NCBI GenBank assembly: GCA_963767645.1
Contig: CAVYEW010000010.1
Span: forward strand, 372,001-436,000
Source: DATFDN01 sp963767645
Lineage (GTDB): Bacteria > Pseudomonadota > Alphaproteobacteria > Acetobacterales > Acetobacteraceae
Length of the DNA: 64,000 nt
Direction of reading: 5' to 3'
Both the position numbers and the translations under genes were made by a program. The notes beneath the pieces are model-generated. The model was not told the DNA's origin. It made no database searches and worked only from the letters and a program-made list of their open reading frames with translations. This document shows positions 1 through 11,719 of this stretch, piece by piece (position 1 is the stretch's first letter; every line of letters starts with the position of its first letter).

Positions 1-513
1 CGGACAGCAAGGGAGAACTCCGTGGGAACGGGGCAGATAGCTAGCCGCAGCGGTACGAAAGGCGGTTGGCATCCCAAACGGGCCGGTATCCAACGAAAAA
101 CTTGCAATATGCTGGGTGCACAGCAACCGGAATTTGAAAGCGGAGCCTCTGCACGAATTCGCTACTAGGTCTAGGCGTCGGAAGCGAAACGGGAAGGGCT
201 ACGATCTACATTCCGGAAGCGCAATCGCAGGACTCCGCTATGCGGCCAGGTTCATTGCGGATGGGCTAATAGCGCAAGAAGGAAGCGTGGCTGCCGCAAA
301 CGAATAACGCGACTGCTCGACAGCAGCTACAGAGAGCGTTTGCAGCGGAATTGCTAATGCAGATAGACGAATTACGGGCGTTCTTGGGAGATGAGCGACT
401 GCAGATTCATTCGAAGATGCCACGGAGCACTTTGACGTGTCTACTTTAGTCGTCGGCAGTCATCTGGCCAACCACGGCTCCTCCTGCCGAAGCGGTCTGG
501 ACTGGAGAGGGGG
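1..513. other. left-edge stretch without a recognisable gene
   Basis: About 510 bases with visibly lower GC than the rest of the window. A frame open from base 1 to a TAG at 166-168 could be the 3' end of a gene cut by the window edge, but its residues match nothing I know. A short plus-strand frame at 116-307 and a minus-strand frame at 238-423 have no family signature and no convincing ribosome binding site. The base composition could mean foreign DNA or a decayed gene. Confidence 0.5.
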
Positions 514-2165
514 ATGGCTCTCACGAAATGGCCGGCGCCTATTCCGATGATCGACGACGGCAGCTTCGACTTCATCGTTACGGGCGCCGGATCGGCCGGC
601 TGCGTGGTCGCGGCGCGGCTGTCGGAATCGGGGCGGTATCGCGTGCTGCTGCTGGAGGCTGGCGCGCGCGACCGCAATCCGTGGATTCATGTCCCGATCG
701 GCTACGCCAAGCTGTTCTGCCATCCGCGGCTGAATTGGCGTTTCGAGAGCGAGCCGGAGCCGGAGCTGAACAACCGGCGCATGTACCAGCCGCGCGGCAA
801 GGTGCTCGGCGGCACCAGCTCGATCAACGGCATGATCTACATGCGCGGCAACCACGCCGACTATGACGAGTGGCGCCAGCGGGGCTGCGAGGGCTGGGAC
901 TGGGACTCCGTCCTGCCCTATTTCAAGAAGGCCGAGGACCAGGAGCGGGGCGCGGACGAGTATCACGGCGTCGGCGGCCCGCTGCGCGTCAGCGACCAGC
1001 CGTACCGGTGGGAGCTGGCCCGCGCCATGCTGGAGGCGACCATCCAGGCCGGCGTTCCCGCCAATCCCGACTTCAACGGCGCCCGGCAGGAGGGCGCCGG
1101 CTGGTATCAGACGACCACCAACGACCGTCGTCGCTGGAGCGCCGCCGCGGCGTATCTTCGCCCGGCCCGCAAGCGTCCGAACCTGGTGGTCCGCACCGGA
1201 GCGCACGCCACGCGCATCCTGATCGAGAACGGCCGCGCCGCGGGCGTCGAGTATCATACGCCAGAGGGTCGGCGGGTCGCGCGTGCTAATGGCGAGGTGG
1301 TGGTCTCGGGCGGGGTGTACGGCTCGCCGCAGCTGCTCCAGCTCTCGGGACTTGGGCCGGCCGATCTGCTCGCCGCGCACGGTATTGCGGTGCTGGCCGA
1401 CATGCAGGGGGTCGGGGCCAATCTGCAGGACCATTTCAACACCTATGTCGCGTTCCGCTGCGCCAAGGCGGTGACGTTGAACGAGCTGCACCGGAGCCCC
1501 GTGCGCAAGCTCGTCGCCGGCGCGCAGTACGTGTTGGCCGCGCCGGGCCGATGTCGGGCATCGGGCTCTATGTCGGCGCTTTCACCCGCAGCGACCAGCG
1601 GCTGGAGCGGCCCGACCTGCAGATCAACATGTTCGCCTGGAGCACGCTTGAGCGGACCAAGGCGGGCATCATCGCCCATCCGTTCCCCGGCTTCTCGCTA
1701 AGCCCGGTGCATCTGCGCCCCGAGGGGCGCGGCACGGTGCGGATCGCCAGCCCGGACCCGCTCGCGCCGCCGGAGATCCGCTTCAACTTTCTCCGCACCG
1801 AGTACGACGTGCAGGCGCTGATCGTCGGGATGCGGCTCGCGCGCAAGATCGCGGAGCAGCCGGCGCTGAGGCCCTATGTAGCGGAGGAGACGCTGCCTGG
1901 CCCGGCGGTGCAGAGCGATGCCGAGCTGCTCGCCGACATCCGCGCGCGCGGCGTGTCAAATTTGCATCCGGTCGGCACCTGCCGGATGGGGCGCGAGGTG
2001 AACGCGGTGGTCGATCCGCGCCTGCGCGTGCATGGCGTCGGGCGGCTGCGCGTCGCCGACGCCTCGATCATGCCGGTGATCGTTGCCGGCAATACCAACG
2101 CGCCCTCCATCATGATCGGTGAGAAGGCGGCCGCGATGATACTGGAGGATGCGCGCGCGGCCTGA
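514..2165 (+). pseudogene. GMC-family FAD alcohol/choline dehydrogenase, one frameshift
   Basis: A glucose-methanol-choline oxidoreductase that would oxidise an alcohol with FAD. The ATG at 514 follows a GGAG a few bases upstream; a second in-frame ATG is at 550. The Rossmann motif GAGSAG (residues 24-29) and the GMC signatures GKVLGGTSSINGM and GVYGSPQLLQLSG are in the first frame. Near 1548 the frame is lost and the rest continues from 1551 (MSGIGLYVGAF), including the C-terminal NLHPVGTCRMG histidine and GNTNAPSIMIG asparagine motifs. One missing C in the GGGCCG run at 1545-1550 would restore a continuous protein of about 550 residues, so this is a recent lesion or a base-calling error. 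An intact paralogue lies at 31422-33053. The acyl-CoA ligase starts 27 bases downstream and may be co-transcribed. Confidence 0.85.
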
Positions 2166-2192
2166 GAACAAAACAAATCAAGGGAGACGTTC

Positions 2193-3947
<1,755 letters not shown>

Positions 3948-3959
3948 CGGCTGGCGCTG

Positions 3960-4640
3960 GTGGGGTGGGGGGCGTGAGTGACGGGGGAGGCGGGAAGTGG
4001 AAGCGTTGGGGCCAGTCGCCGGCACTGCACACGGCGCTGGCGCGCTGCGGCGGGGGCCGGTGCCCTCGGTGGCGCCGCGGCGACACCGGCCAGCAGGTCC
4101 TGGCCGCTGGTAGAGCGGTCCGCGATGCCTTGAGCGCCAGCACGTAGTCGCCCCCCGCTGGCGGATCGCCCGGGCCATCTTGCGTGTGCTGTGCAGGGCA
4201 TCGGCGGTTACGGTGGTGGCCTGCAGGTCCAGCAGGGCCACCAGGGCTAGGGCGGCGGTGACCTCGCTGCGTCTGGGGCGTGCGCTGGGCCAGCACCAGG
4301 CGCTGATCGGTGGCCCAGGCGGTGACCAGATGCAGCGGCGTGGCCTGGCGCCGCTCTCGAAGGCGCCGGCGAGGGACGCCGTCCAGGGCCACGCACTGCC
4401 CCGCCGTGCAACCTGGCCCGACAGATGCGCGGCAAAGGCCGCCGTGAACCTGCGGAATGCCGCCGCGAACGGCACCGGGTCGAGCAGCCGGAACACCCGG
4501 CTGAACGTGTCGTGGCTCGGAAGCCGTGGCGCAGCCGCAGCACCTGCCGCAGCACCGCTCTGGCACAGCGAACCGGCAGCTCGCAGCTCCGCCCGCACAG
4601 CACCGCGGAAGGCAATAAACAGCAACCGACAGATCATGTG
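3960..4640 (-). mobile_element. ISAs1-family insertion sequence, corrupted transposase
   Basis: Recognisable pieces of an ISAs1 (H-repeat type) DDE transposase on the minus strand, split between two frames. SHDTFSRVF is near 4517; ALDG is near 4390 in a second frame; ATPLHLVTAWATDQRLVLAQ is at about 4350-4285 in that second frame; EVTAALALVALLDLQ, TTVTADAL and ARAIRQRGA are at 4271-4150 back in the first frame; GGDYVLALK is at 4155-4129 in the second. Family members end with a further ~100 residues that are not recognisable here. The alternating frames mean several compensating one-base indels, so this copy is inactive or badly sequenced. Terminal inverted repeats could not be defined. Confidence 0.75.
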
Positions 4641-4766
4641 CGCAGCGCGCAGCGGGGGAGCGGAAAGAAAGAAGGGGCAGGGGAGGAACAGAAGTGAGCA
4701 GAGATGGGAAAGGGGGTCCCGCGAGCGGGAGAGGGGGCGTTGAGCGCACCGACGAAGCTAATTACG

Positions 4767-4800
4767 CCCCTCTCCCTCTGGGAGAGGGACGGGGTGAGGG
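4767..4800 (-). repeat. palindromic intergenic repeat, family A (inverted copy)
   Basis: CCTCTCCCTCTGGGAGAGG hairpin followed by GACGGGGTGAGGG, the reverse complement of the unit at 3822. The two copies enclose the ISAs1 remnant between the convergent acyl-CoA ligase and phosphoketolase genes. It may act as a terminator for phosphoketolase, which ends at 4807. Confidence 0.65.
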
Positions 4801-4806
4801 CGCCGC

Positions 4807-7157
4807 CTAGCCGCCCCACCGCCAGTCCGCGATCTCCGGCATGTCCTCGCCATGCGCGGCGATATAAGCCTTGTGCTCGGCGAGCTTCGTCTCGAACCGG
4901 CGGATCACGTCGCCCGCGTCGGCGCGCAGCCGGCTCGCCCGGTGCAGCGCCTCGATGGCGAGGTGGTAGCGGCTGATGCCGTTCACCACCAGCATGTCGA
5001 ACGGCGTCGTCGTGGTGCCCTCCTCGCCGTAGCCCTTGACATGGAAGCGGCTTGGATCGGGGCGGCGGTAGATCAGCTCGTGGATCAGCAGCGGGTAGCC
5101 GTGGAAGGCGAACACCACCGGCGCGGTTTCGGTGAACAGCGCCGCGAAGCTCGCCTCGTCCATGCCGTGCGGGTGATCGCCGGCCAATTCCAGGGTCAGC
5201 AGATCGACCACGTTGACCACCCGCGCCTTCAGCTCGGGCATTTCCCGCCGGAGCAGCCAGGCGGCGGCCAGCGTCTCGCGCGTCGGCACGTCTCCAGCGG
5301 CGGCCAGCACGACATCGGGCTCGCTCGGCTGAGGAGGCCCAGTCCCATATGGAGGCGCCACGGGCGCAGTGCGCCCGCGCCGCCTCGATGCCAAGCCATT
5401 GCCATTGCGGCTTTTTCGACGCCACGATCAGGTTGATGAGGCCCTCGCCGCGCAGGCAGTGCTCGCCGACGGCCAGCAGGCAGTTGGCGTCGGGGGGCAG
5501 ATAGACGCGGATCTCGGAGGATTTCTTCATCAGCATCGTGTTGATGAAGGTCGGGCCCTGATGGCTGTAGCCGTTATGGTCCTGCTCCCAGACATGGCTG
5601 GTGAGCAGGTAATTCAGCGAGGCGACCGGCTTCCGCCAGGGCAGGTCGGCCGCCATCTTCTGCCACTTGGCGTATTGGCCCATCATGGTGTCGATGATGC
5701 CGATGAACGCCTCGTAGCAGGCGAGGATGCCGTGCCGGCCGGACAGCAGATAGCCCTCCAGCCAGCCCTCGCAGCAATGCTCGGAGAGGATTTCCATCAC
5801 CCGCCCGCCGCGCGCCAGGGCGATGTCGGTGCGCGCGAGCGGGAGATTCCAGGCGCGCGAGGTCGCCTCGAACACCGCGCCGAGATGGTTGGAGTTGGTC
5901 TCGTCGGGGCAGAACAGGCGGAAATCACGTTCCGTCTCGTTGGCGCGGAATACCTCGCGCAGCCAAGTGCCCAGCACCGAGGTGTTCTCGGCCTCGACCG
6001 CTCCGGGCGCGTCGAGGCGGACGGCGTGCGGCGCCCAGTCGGGCAGGCTGAGCTTCTGGCGGAGGACGCCCCCATTGGCGTGCGGGCTGCGCCCCAGCAT
6101 CCGCTCGGGCGGCGGCAGGAGCTTGGTGATGGGCGGGATCGGCCGGCCCTCGCCGTCGAACAGCTCGTCGGGCTTGTAGGAACGCAGCCACTCCTGCAGT
6201 TCGCGCAGATGCGCGGGATTGCTGCGCGGGTCCATGATCGGGACCTGGTGGCTGCGGAAGGTGCCGACCACCGGTTCCCCGTCCAGCGTGCGCGGTCCGG
6301 TCATGCCCTTGGGCGTGCGCAGCACGATCACCGGCCAGCCGCTGTAGATCGGCGCGGAGTTCCGTGCGGGCACGTGCCTGGATGGCGCGGATCTCGGAGC
6401 GCGCCCAGTCCAGCGCGTCCGCCAGCGGCTCGTGGAGCGGCGTCGGGTACTCGCCCGCCACTTCGCGCATCACGTAGCCGCACCCCTTGAAGTACGCCGC
6501 CAGTTCCTCGCTCGACATGCGGGCGAAGAGGGTCGGGCCGGACAGCTTCACGCCGTTCAGGTGCAGGATCGGCAGCACCGCGCCGTCGCGGGCCGGGTCG
6601 ATGAATTTCGGTGAATGCCAGGATGCGGCGAGCGGCCCGGTCTCGGCCTCGCCGTCGCCCACCACGCAGGCGACGATCAGGTCGGGATTGTCGAGGGCGG
6701 CCCCGAAGGCGTGGAGCAGGGAGTAGCCCAACTCGCCGCCCTCATGGATCGCTCCCGGGGTCATGGCGGTCAGGTGGCTCGGGAACCCGCCCGGCCAGGA
6801 GAAGTCGCGGATCAGCCGGGCCATGCCCTGGCCGTCGCGCCGGTAGGCGGGATAGGTCTCGCCCAGCGTGCCCTCCAGCCAGAGGCAGCCCAGGATCGCC
6901 GGCGCCCCGTGTCCGGGCCCCACCACCAGCATGGCGTTCTGGCCGGTGTCGCGGACCAGGCGCGAGAGGTGCGCGTAGATCAGGTTCAGGCCGGGCTGGG
7001 TGCCCCAGTGGCCGAGCAGGCGGGGCTTGATGTCCTCGGCCCGGAGCGGCTCGCGCAGGCGCGTATTCTCGCGCAGGTAGATCTGCGCCGCGCCCAGGTA
7101 GTTCGCGGCGCGGACGAACGCATCGAGCTGGCCGATGCTTTCAGGTGACAGAGACAT
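4807..7157 (-). pseudogene. xfp: phosphoketolase (XFP family), two frame breaks
   Basis: Would cleave xylulose-5-P or fructose-6-P with phosphate to acetyl-P, using thiamine diphosphate. The ATG at 7157 follows AAGGAT. The family signatures GPGHGAPAILG, EGGELGYSLLHAFG and GDGEAETGPLAASWH are in the first third. The frame changes near 6370 (between IQARAR and ARNSAPIYSGWPV) and again near 5340 (just after GASIWDWASS, before EPDVVLAAAGD). Each break looks like one surplus base. Read across them, the protein is about 780 residues, full length for the family, and ends EIADWRWGG. All the rest of the protein is well preserved, so the breaks are recent or are sequencing errors. No phosphate acetyltransferase or acetate kinase lies nearby. 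Confidence 0.87.
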
Positions 7158-7282
7158 CGCGCGATCCTTCCCCTTTGTCGCGCCGGGCTAGCACTCAAAA
7201 CCGCGAGCCGGGCATCACGCGAAGGCGAGCGGCGGCTTGCGCCGGCACCGGCGCGGATTGATCTGACTGGCCGGAGGGACGA

Positions 7283-8710
7283 ATGCCCGATATCATCCCG
7301 GCCGCATCGCTGATCGAGCGCCTGAGCGCCCTGCTGGGTTCGCGCGGGCTGCTCACCGACCCCGCCGATACCGCCGCCTATGTCGAGGATTGGCGCCGCC
7401 TGTATCGCGGCCGGACCCCGGCCGTGGTGCGTCCGGCCAGCACCGAGGAGACCGCTGCGGTGCTCCGCCTCTGCGCCGAGGCTGGTGTTCCGGTGGTCCC
7501 GCAGGGCGGTAACACCTCGATGGTCGGCGGCGCTACCCCGTCCGAGGACGGGCGCGAAATCGTGCTGAGCCTCGCCCGGCTCAACCGGGTCCGCGCCATC
7601 GACCCGGCCGACCTCAGCCTGACGGTGGAAGCGGGCGTCACGCTGCGGGCGGCGCAGATGGCAGCGGAAGAGGCGGAGTGCCTGCTGCCGTTATCGATCT
7701 CCTCGGAGGGGACCGCCCAGATCGGCGGCATCCTGGCCACCAATGCCGGGGGCAACAACACGCTGCGCTACGGCAATGCCCGCGACCTGGTGCTCGGGCT
7801 GGAGGTGGTGACGGCGGACGGCGCGGTGTGGAACGGGCTGCGGCGGCTGCGCAAAGACAACACCGGGTATTGCCTGCGTCAGTTGTTCGTCGGCTCCGAA
7901 GGCACGCTCGGCGTCATCACCGCCGCGGTGCTGAAGCTGGTGCGGCGCCCGCGCGAGACGGCAGTGGCCTTGTGTGCGCTGCCCACGCCCGAGGCGGCCT
8001 TGGATTTGTTGACCCGACTGCTGGCCCAGGATCCCGGCGCGGTGCAGGCCTTCGAGTACATGTCGGGGACCGGTATGGGCTTTGTTCTAAAGCATATTCC
8101 GGGCGCGAGCCTGCCCCTGTCCGCCCCCGCCGGGCATTACGCGTTGATCGAGCTGGCCACGCCCCGCGCCGAGGGCGGGTTGCGTACCGTGCTCGAGGAG
8201 GTGCTGGAGCAGGCATTGCGCGAGGACGTCATCACCGATGCCGCCCTCGCCGAGAGCGAGGCCCAGCGCGCTGCGATCTGGCGGCTGCGCGAGGAGCACT
8301 CCGAGGCGCAGAAACGCGAGGGCGCGTCGGTCAAGAACGACGTCTCGGTGCCGGTCTCGAAAGTCCCGGCCTTCATCCGGGCGGCAGCCGAGGCGTGCGA
8401 GCGTCTGATGCCCGGCATCCGCGCCGTGCCCTTCGGCCATCTCGGCGACGGCAACATCCACTTCAACCTTGAGCAGCCCGAGGGCGCCGATCCCGACTGG
8501 TTCCTCGCCCAGGACCACGCGATCATGGACACGGTGAACGAGGCGGTGCGCGCCTTCGACGGCAGCTTCTCGGCCGAGCACGGGGTCGGGCGGCTGAAGC
8601 CCTACATGATGCCCGAGTGGCGGGGCGGGGCGGAGCTCGACCTGATGCGCAAGATCAAGGCGGCGCTCGATCCGCGCGGCATCCTCAATCCGGGGAAGGT
8701 GCTACCCTAA
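7283..8710 (+). CDS. FAD-linked oxidase, GlcD / D-2-hydroxyglutarate dehydrogenase type
   Basis: A flavoprotein of the vanillyl-alcohol oxidase superfamily that oxidises a D-2-hydroxy acid to the 2-keto acid. GGAGGGACGA precedes the ATG. The FAD-binding PCMH domain occupies about residues 40-220, with PQGGNTSMVGG and ILATNAGGNNTLRYGN as cofactor-binding segments. The C-terminal oxidase domain carries FGHLGDGNIHFN and SAEHGVGRLK, whose histidines and glutamate bind the metal and substrate in the D2HGDH branch. The 475-residue length is normal. No glcE or glcF subunits follow, which favours a single-subunit D-2-hydroxyacid dehydrogenase over glycolate oxidase. An L-2-hydroxyglutarate oxidase-like gene lies 3 kb away. 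Confidence 0.85.
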   Translation: MPDIIPAASLIERLSALLGSRGLLTDPADTAAYVEDWRRLYRGRTPAVVRPASTEETAAVLRLCAEAGVPVVPQGGNTSMVGGATPSEDGREIVLSLARLNRVRAIDPADLSLTVEAGVTLRAAQMAAEEAECLLPLSISSEGTAQIGGILATNAGGNNTLRYGNARDLVLGLEVVTADGAVWNGLRRLRKDNTGYCLRQLFVGSEGTLGVITAAVLKLVRRPRETAVALCALPTPEAALDLLTRLLAQDPGAVQAFEYMSGTGMGFVLKHIPGASLPLSAPAGHYALIELATPRAEGGLRTVLEEVLEQALREDVITDAALAESEAQRAAIWRLREEHSEAQKREGASVKNDVSVPVSKVPAFIRAAAEACERLMPGIRAVPFGHLGDGNIHFNLEQPEGADPDWFLAQDHAIMDTVNEAVRAFDGSFSAEHGVGRLKPYMMPEWRGGAELDLMRKIKAALDPRGILNPGKVLP

Positions 8711-8806
8711 GAGGCTGTGCGAGAAGGGTCAGGCAGGCGCGATCGCCGCTTGACAGGGCGCGGCCGCGGCTCTGCCATTCCGGAGCCCGTCCGAGGAGGG
8801 ATGACG

Positions 8807-9718
8807 ATGCCCCGCATGCTCCCGCGCCGCGCGGCGGCCCTACTGCTCGCCACGCCCGCTCTGGCGGGCTGGTCGCTCAGCCGGCAAGCGCGGGGCCTTG
8901 CGGGGATGCCCGCTTCGCCCGCATCATCGGGCCGCATGGATCCAGGGGACCCGATGACCGCGACCCGCACCGTCCCCGAGGGAGGATTCCGCTTCATCCC
9001 GGGCGTCTACCAGTATAGCGCCGGCGTCGCCGCCGAGCCGGGCTTCGCCCTCGAGCGCGTCCGCTTCGCCGAGCCGGTCCCGCTGATGCGCGGCTTCGCC
9101 CGCATCGCCGAGCTGCTGGAGGCGGCCGGCCGGCCGAAAGCCGCGTTCGCCGCCTGCGAGCTGCGCTCGCCCGCGCCCTTCACCGAGGCGAGCTTCGCCG
9201 CCTTCAATCACGTCTACGGCGGGGTGCTGGCGGAGTGGGGCCTGTTCCGCGAGGGCGGGCTGAACCCGGTGGCCCGCAGCAATGTGTGCCCGGAGATCGC
9301 GCCGCCGCCCGAGCCCTCGTTCCACGCTTTCGTCTTCACGGTGCGAGACCAAGCGGCGGCACCCTCCTTCGCCGTCGCCGGCAGCGCCGAGGCGCCGGAG
9401 GGCAAGAGCAATTACCGCGACTACATTATCGCGCCCGGTGACGTCTCGCCCGCCGGGCTCCGCGCCAAGGCCCGCTGGGTGCTGGGCGAGATGGAACGGC
9501 GGATGGGCCTGCTCGGCGCCGGCTGGGCCGGCACTACCGCAGTGCAGGTCTATTCGGTGCATGACATCTATCCGATCTTCGCCGAGGAGCTGCTGGTCGC
9601 GCGCAGCGCCGCCCGGCAGGGCCTGACCTGGCAGTTCTGTCGCCCGCCGGTGGTCGGCCTGGACTACGAGATGGACTGCCGCGGCATCTGGCGCGAACAG
9701 GTGCTGCCCGCCGGCTGA
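8807..9718 (+). CDS. uncharacterised protein, CnbZ (aminomuconate deaminase)-like
   Basis: The body, from about base 8954 (MTATRTVPEGGFRFIPG), resembles proteins annotated as 2-amino-5-chloromuconate deaminase CnbZ, with ACELRSPAPFTE and ARSNVCPEI segments. I recall this relationship only loosely, so the function is unproven. GAGGAGGG lies 7 bases before the ATG at 8807 and 1 base before another at 8801. The 8807 start adds about 49 residues that look like a Tat-like or lipoprotein-type signal (RR then AAALLLATPALAGW). The alternative start at 8954 has AGGGG upstream and fits the family better. If 8954 is right the protein is cytoplasmic; if 8807 is right it is exported. Confidence 0.6.
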   Translation: MPRMLPRRAAALLLATPALAGWSLSRQARGLAGMPASPASSGRMDPGDPMTATRTVPEGGFRFIPGVYQYSAGVAAEPGFALERVRFAEPVPLMRGFARIAELLEAAGRPKAAFAACELRSPAPFTEASFAAFNHVYGGVLAEWGLFREGGLNPVARSNVCPEIAPPPEPSFHAFVFTVRDQAAAPSFAVAGSAEAPEGKSNYRDYIIAPGDVSPAGLRAKARWVLGEMERRMGLLGAGWAGTTAVQVYSVHDIYPIFAEELLVARSAARQGLTWQFCRPPVVGLDYEMDCRGIWREQVLPAG

Positions 9719-9932
9719 GCGCAGCGCGCGCGGAGCCCGCTGGCGGCTCTCTCAGAGCTTGGCGGCAGGGTCTGATGCTTTTGGCGCCCTACCATGTCTC
9801 GCATGAAGTCACGCAGGAACACATTCGGACTGTTCTTCAATACCGCCCGGATCGCCTTCAAGACCTCGAACAGGGGTGGAACCGCCTTTGACGATCCCAG
9901 GTTGATCGAGGGACAGGTATACGGGGACGGGC

Positions 9933-11003
9933 GTGACAGAGGCGTGGATCAACCGGATCGGCACCGCCGTTCCCATGCACGACATGCACACGGAGTTCGT
10001 GACCTTCGGCCGCACCTTGCTGCCGGACGAGCGCAGTCGCGCCTTGTTCGACCGCATGGCGGGTCTGGCCGATATCGCCCATCGCTACGCAATCTTCGCG
10101 CCCGGACCGATGCCGCGCACCGAGGCGCTGGATGCCGAGGGGTTCTACCGGCGCGGCGCCTTCCCCTCTACCGCCCAGCGCATGGCACGGTTCCACGCGC
10201 CGGCGCTCGACCTGGCGCAGACAGCGGTGGATCGGCTCGACCTCGGCCCCGGCGAACGGGCGCGGATCACCCACCTGATCGTCGCGAGCTGCACCGGGTT
10301 TGCCGCGCCGGGCCTCGATTTCCGCTTGATGCGCGCAGCCGGGCTGCCGGAGAGCGTGGAGCGGACTATGATCGGCTTCATGGGGTGTTTCGCCGCGGTC
10401 AATGCGCTCCGCCTCGCCCGCCACATCGTTCGCTCCGAGCCGGATTCGCGCGTGCTGGTGGTCAATGTCGAACTGTGCAGCCTGCATCTTCAGGAGCGTT
10501 GGGAGCTGACGCGGATGCTCAGTTTCCTGCTGTTCGGCGACGGCGCCAGCGCCGCCCTGGTCACGGCCGATGCCGAGGGGCTGGCCCTCGGCGCGTTCCG
10601 CACCGAGGTCGCGCCCAAGAGCGACGGTCTGATCACCTGGGATATCGGCGAGAGCGGCTTCGAGATGCACCTGTCGGGCCAGGTGCCGAACCAGATCCGC
10701 GGCTTCGTTCGCATCAACGGGGCGGCGCTGCTGCGGCGGCTGGGCGTTCCCGAGCCGGCGCATTGGGCGGTCCATGCCGGCGGACGGACGGTTCTGGACG
10801 CGGTGCAGGAGGGCTTCGATCTCGCTCCCGACGCGCTGCGCCATTCCCGCGCGGTGCTGCGCGATTTCGGCAACATGTCCTCGGCCACGCTGATGTTCGT
10901 GCTGGACAGCATCCTCGCCGGTCGGCGCTCGCCGGGACCGGGGATCGGCATGGCGTTCGGGCCGGGGCTGACGGTCGAGAGCTTTGCCTTCCGTGCCCCC
11001 TGA
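9933..11003 (+). CDS. type III polyketide synthase (chalcone synthase-like)
   Basis: A homodimeric ketosynthase that condenses malonyl-CoA units onto an acyl-CoA starter and cyclises the product, typically to alkylpyrones or resorcinols. The GTG start is preceded by GGGGACGGGC. The thiolase-fold catalytic triad is visible as Cys152 (GFMGCFAAVNA), His281 (WAVHAGG) and Asn314 (FGNMSSATL). The 356-residue length is normal for bacterial members. The methyltransferase downstream overlaps its 3' end, a common pairing. Starter and product cannot be told from the sequence. The 214 bases before it hold a short hairpin (GAGCCCGC/GCGGCTC near 9735) and no clear gene. Confidence 0.92.
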   Translation: MTEAWINRIGTAVPMHDMHTEFVTFGRTLLPDERSRALFDRMAGLADIAHRYAIFAPGPMPRTEALDAEGFYRRGAFPSTAQRMARFHAPALDLAQTAVDRLDLGPGERARITHLIVASCTGFAAPGLDFRLMRAAGLPESVERTMIGFMGCFAAVNALRLARHIVRSEPDSRVLVVNVELCSLHLQERWELTRMLSFLLFGDGASAALVTADAEGLALGAFRTEVAPKSDGLITWDIGESGFEMHLSGQVPNQIRGFVRINGAALLRRLGVPEPAHWAVHAGGRTVLDAVQEGFDLAPDALRHSRAVLRDFGNMSSATLMFVLDSILAGRRSPGPGIGMAFGPGLTVESFAFRAP

Positions 11004-11715
11004 CGCGACCAGCTTCCGGCGAGCGCAGCGCAGCAGCCAGCCGGAGCGCATGGATGCGGAGCTGACCGAATACGAGGACTACCAGCGGTGCCTGGCCGAT
11101 CTCGCCCGCGTCAACCGGCTCACCTTCACCCACCGCGCGACACTCGCCTGGCTGCGGCGCCAAGCCGCCGCACTGCCGGCGTTTTCGCTGCTGGATGTGG
11201 CCTGCGGGCACGGCGACTTCCTGCGCGCGGTACGGCGCTGGGCGCGTCGGGCGGGCAAGCAGGCAAGGCTGGTGGGGCTTGACCGTCACCCCTGGAGCGC
11301 GCGGGCAGCACGCGAGGCGACCGCGCCGGAGGACGAGATCAGCTTCGTCACCGCCGATGTCTTCGATTACCACCCCGACGCGCCGTTCGACTTCATCACC
11401 AGCTCGCAGTTCCTGCACCACCTGACCGACACAGAGGCGGCTTCCTTTCTCGCCTGGCAGGAGGCGCACGCGGCGCGCGGTTGGTTCGTCTCTGACATCC
11501 ACCGCCACACCCTCGCCCATCTCGGCTTTCCGGTCCTCGCTACGGTCGCGCGCTGGCATGAGCTGGTGTGCTGGGACGGGCGCGTCTCCATCGCGCGCGG
11601 CTTCCGGCCGGCCGAGCTGCGCGCGCTCGCCGCCACCGCCGGACTTCAGGCTGAGGACGTGACGGTGCGGCGCCACCTGCCGTTTCGGCTCGGCCTGGCG
11701 CGCGCGAAGGGCTGA
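10993..11715 (+). CDS. class I SAM-dependent methyltransferase, PKS-linked
   Basis: Likely methylates the type III polyketide product. The SAM-binding glycine motif LDVACGHGDF lies about 60 residues in, followed by the acidic loop VGLDRHPW and a TADVFDY segment. The start is uncertain: TTG 10984 and GTG 10993 both overlap the polyketide synthase stop, and ATG 11050 has a good GGAG, but the PERMD motif before 11050 is conserved in relatives as I recall them, favouring an upstream start. The overlap implies translational coupling with the synthase. No hydroxylase or acyl carrier protein follows. Confidence 0.82.
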   Translation: MPPDATSFRRAQRSSQPERMDAELTEYEDYQRCLADLARVNRLTFTHRATLAWLRRQAAALPAFSLLDVACGHGDFLRAVRRWARRAGKQARLVGLDRHPWSARAAREATAPEDEISFVTADVFDYHPDAPFDFITSSQFLHHLTDTEAASFLAWQEAHAARGWFVSDIHRHTLAHLGFPVLATVARWHELVCWDGRVSIARGFRPAELRALAATAGLQAEDVTVRRHLPFRLGLARAKG

Positions 11716-11719
11716 TCCG

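Noticed and set aside
9664..9861. Minus-strand 65-codon frame (MKAIRAVLKNSPNVFL...)
   Set aside because: It overlaps the 3' end of the CnbZ-like gene and reads through a hairpin; no ribosome site and no recognised family, so not listed as a gene.
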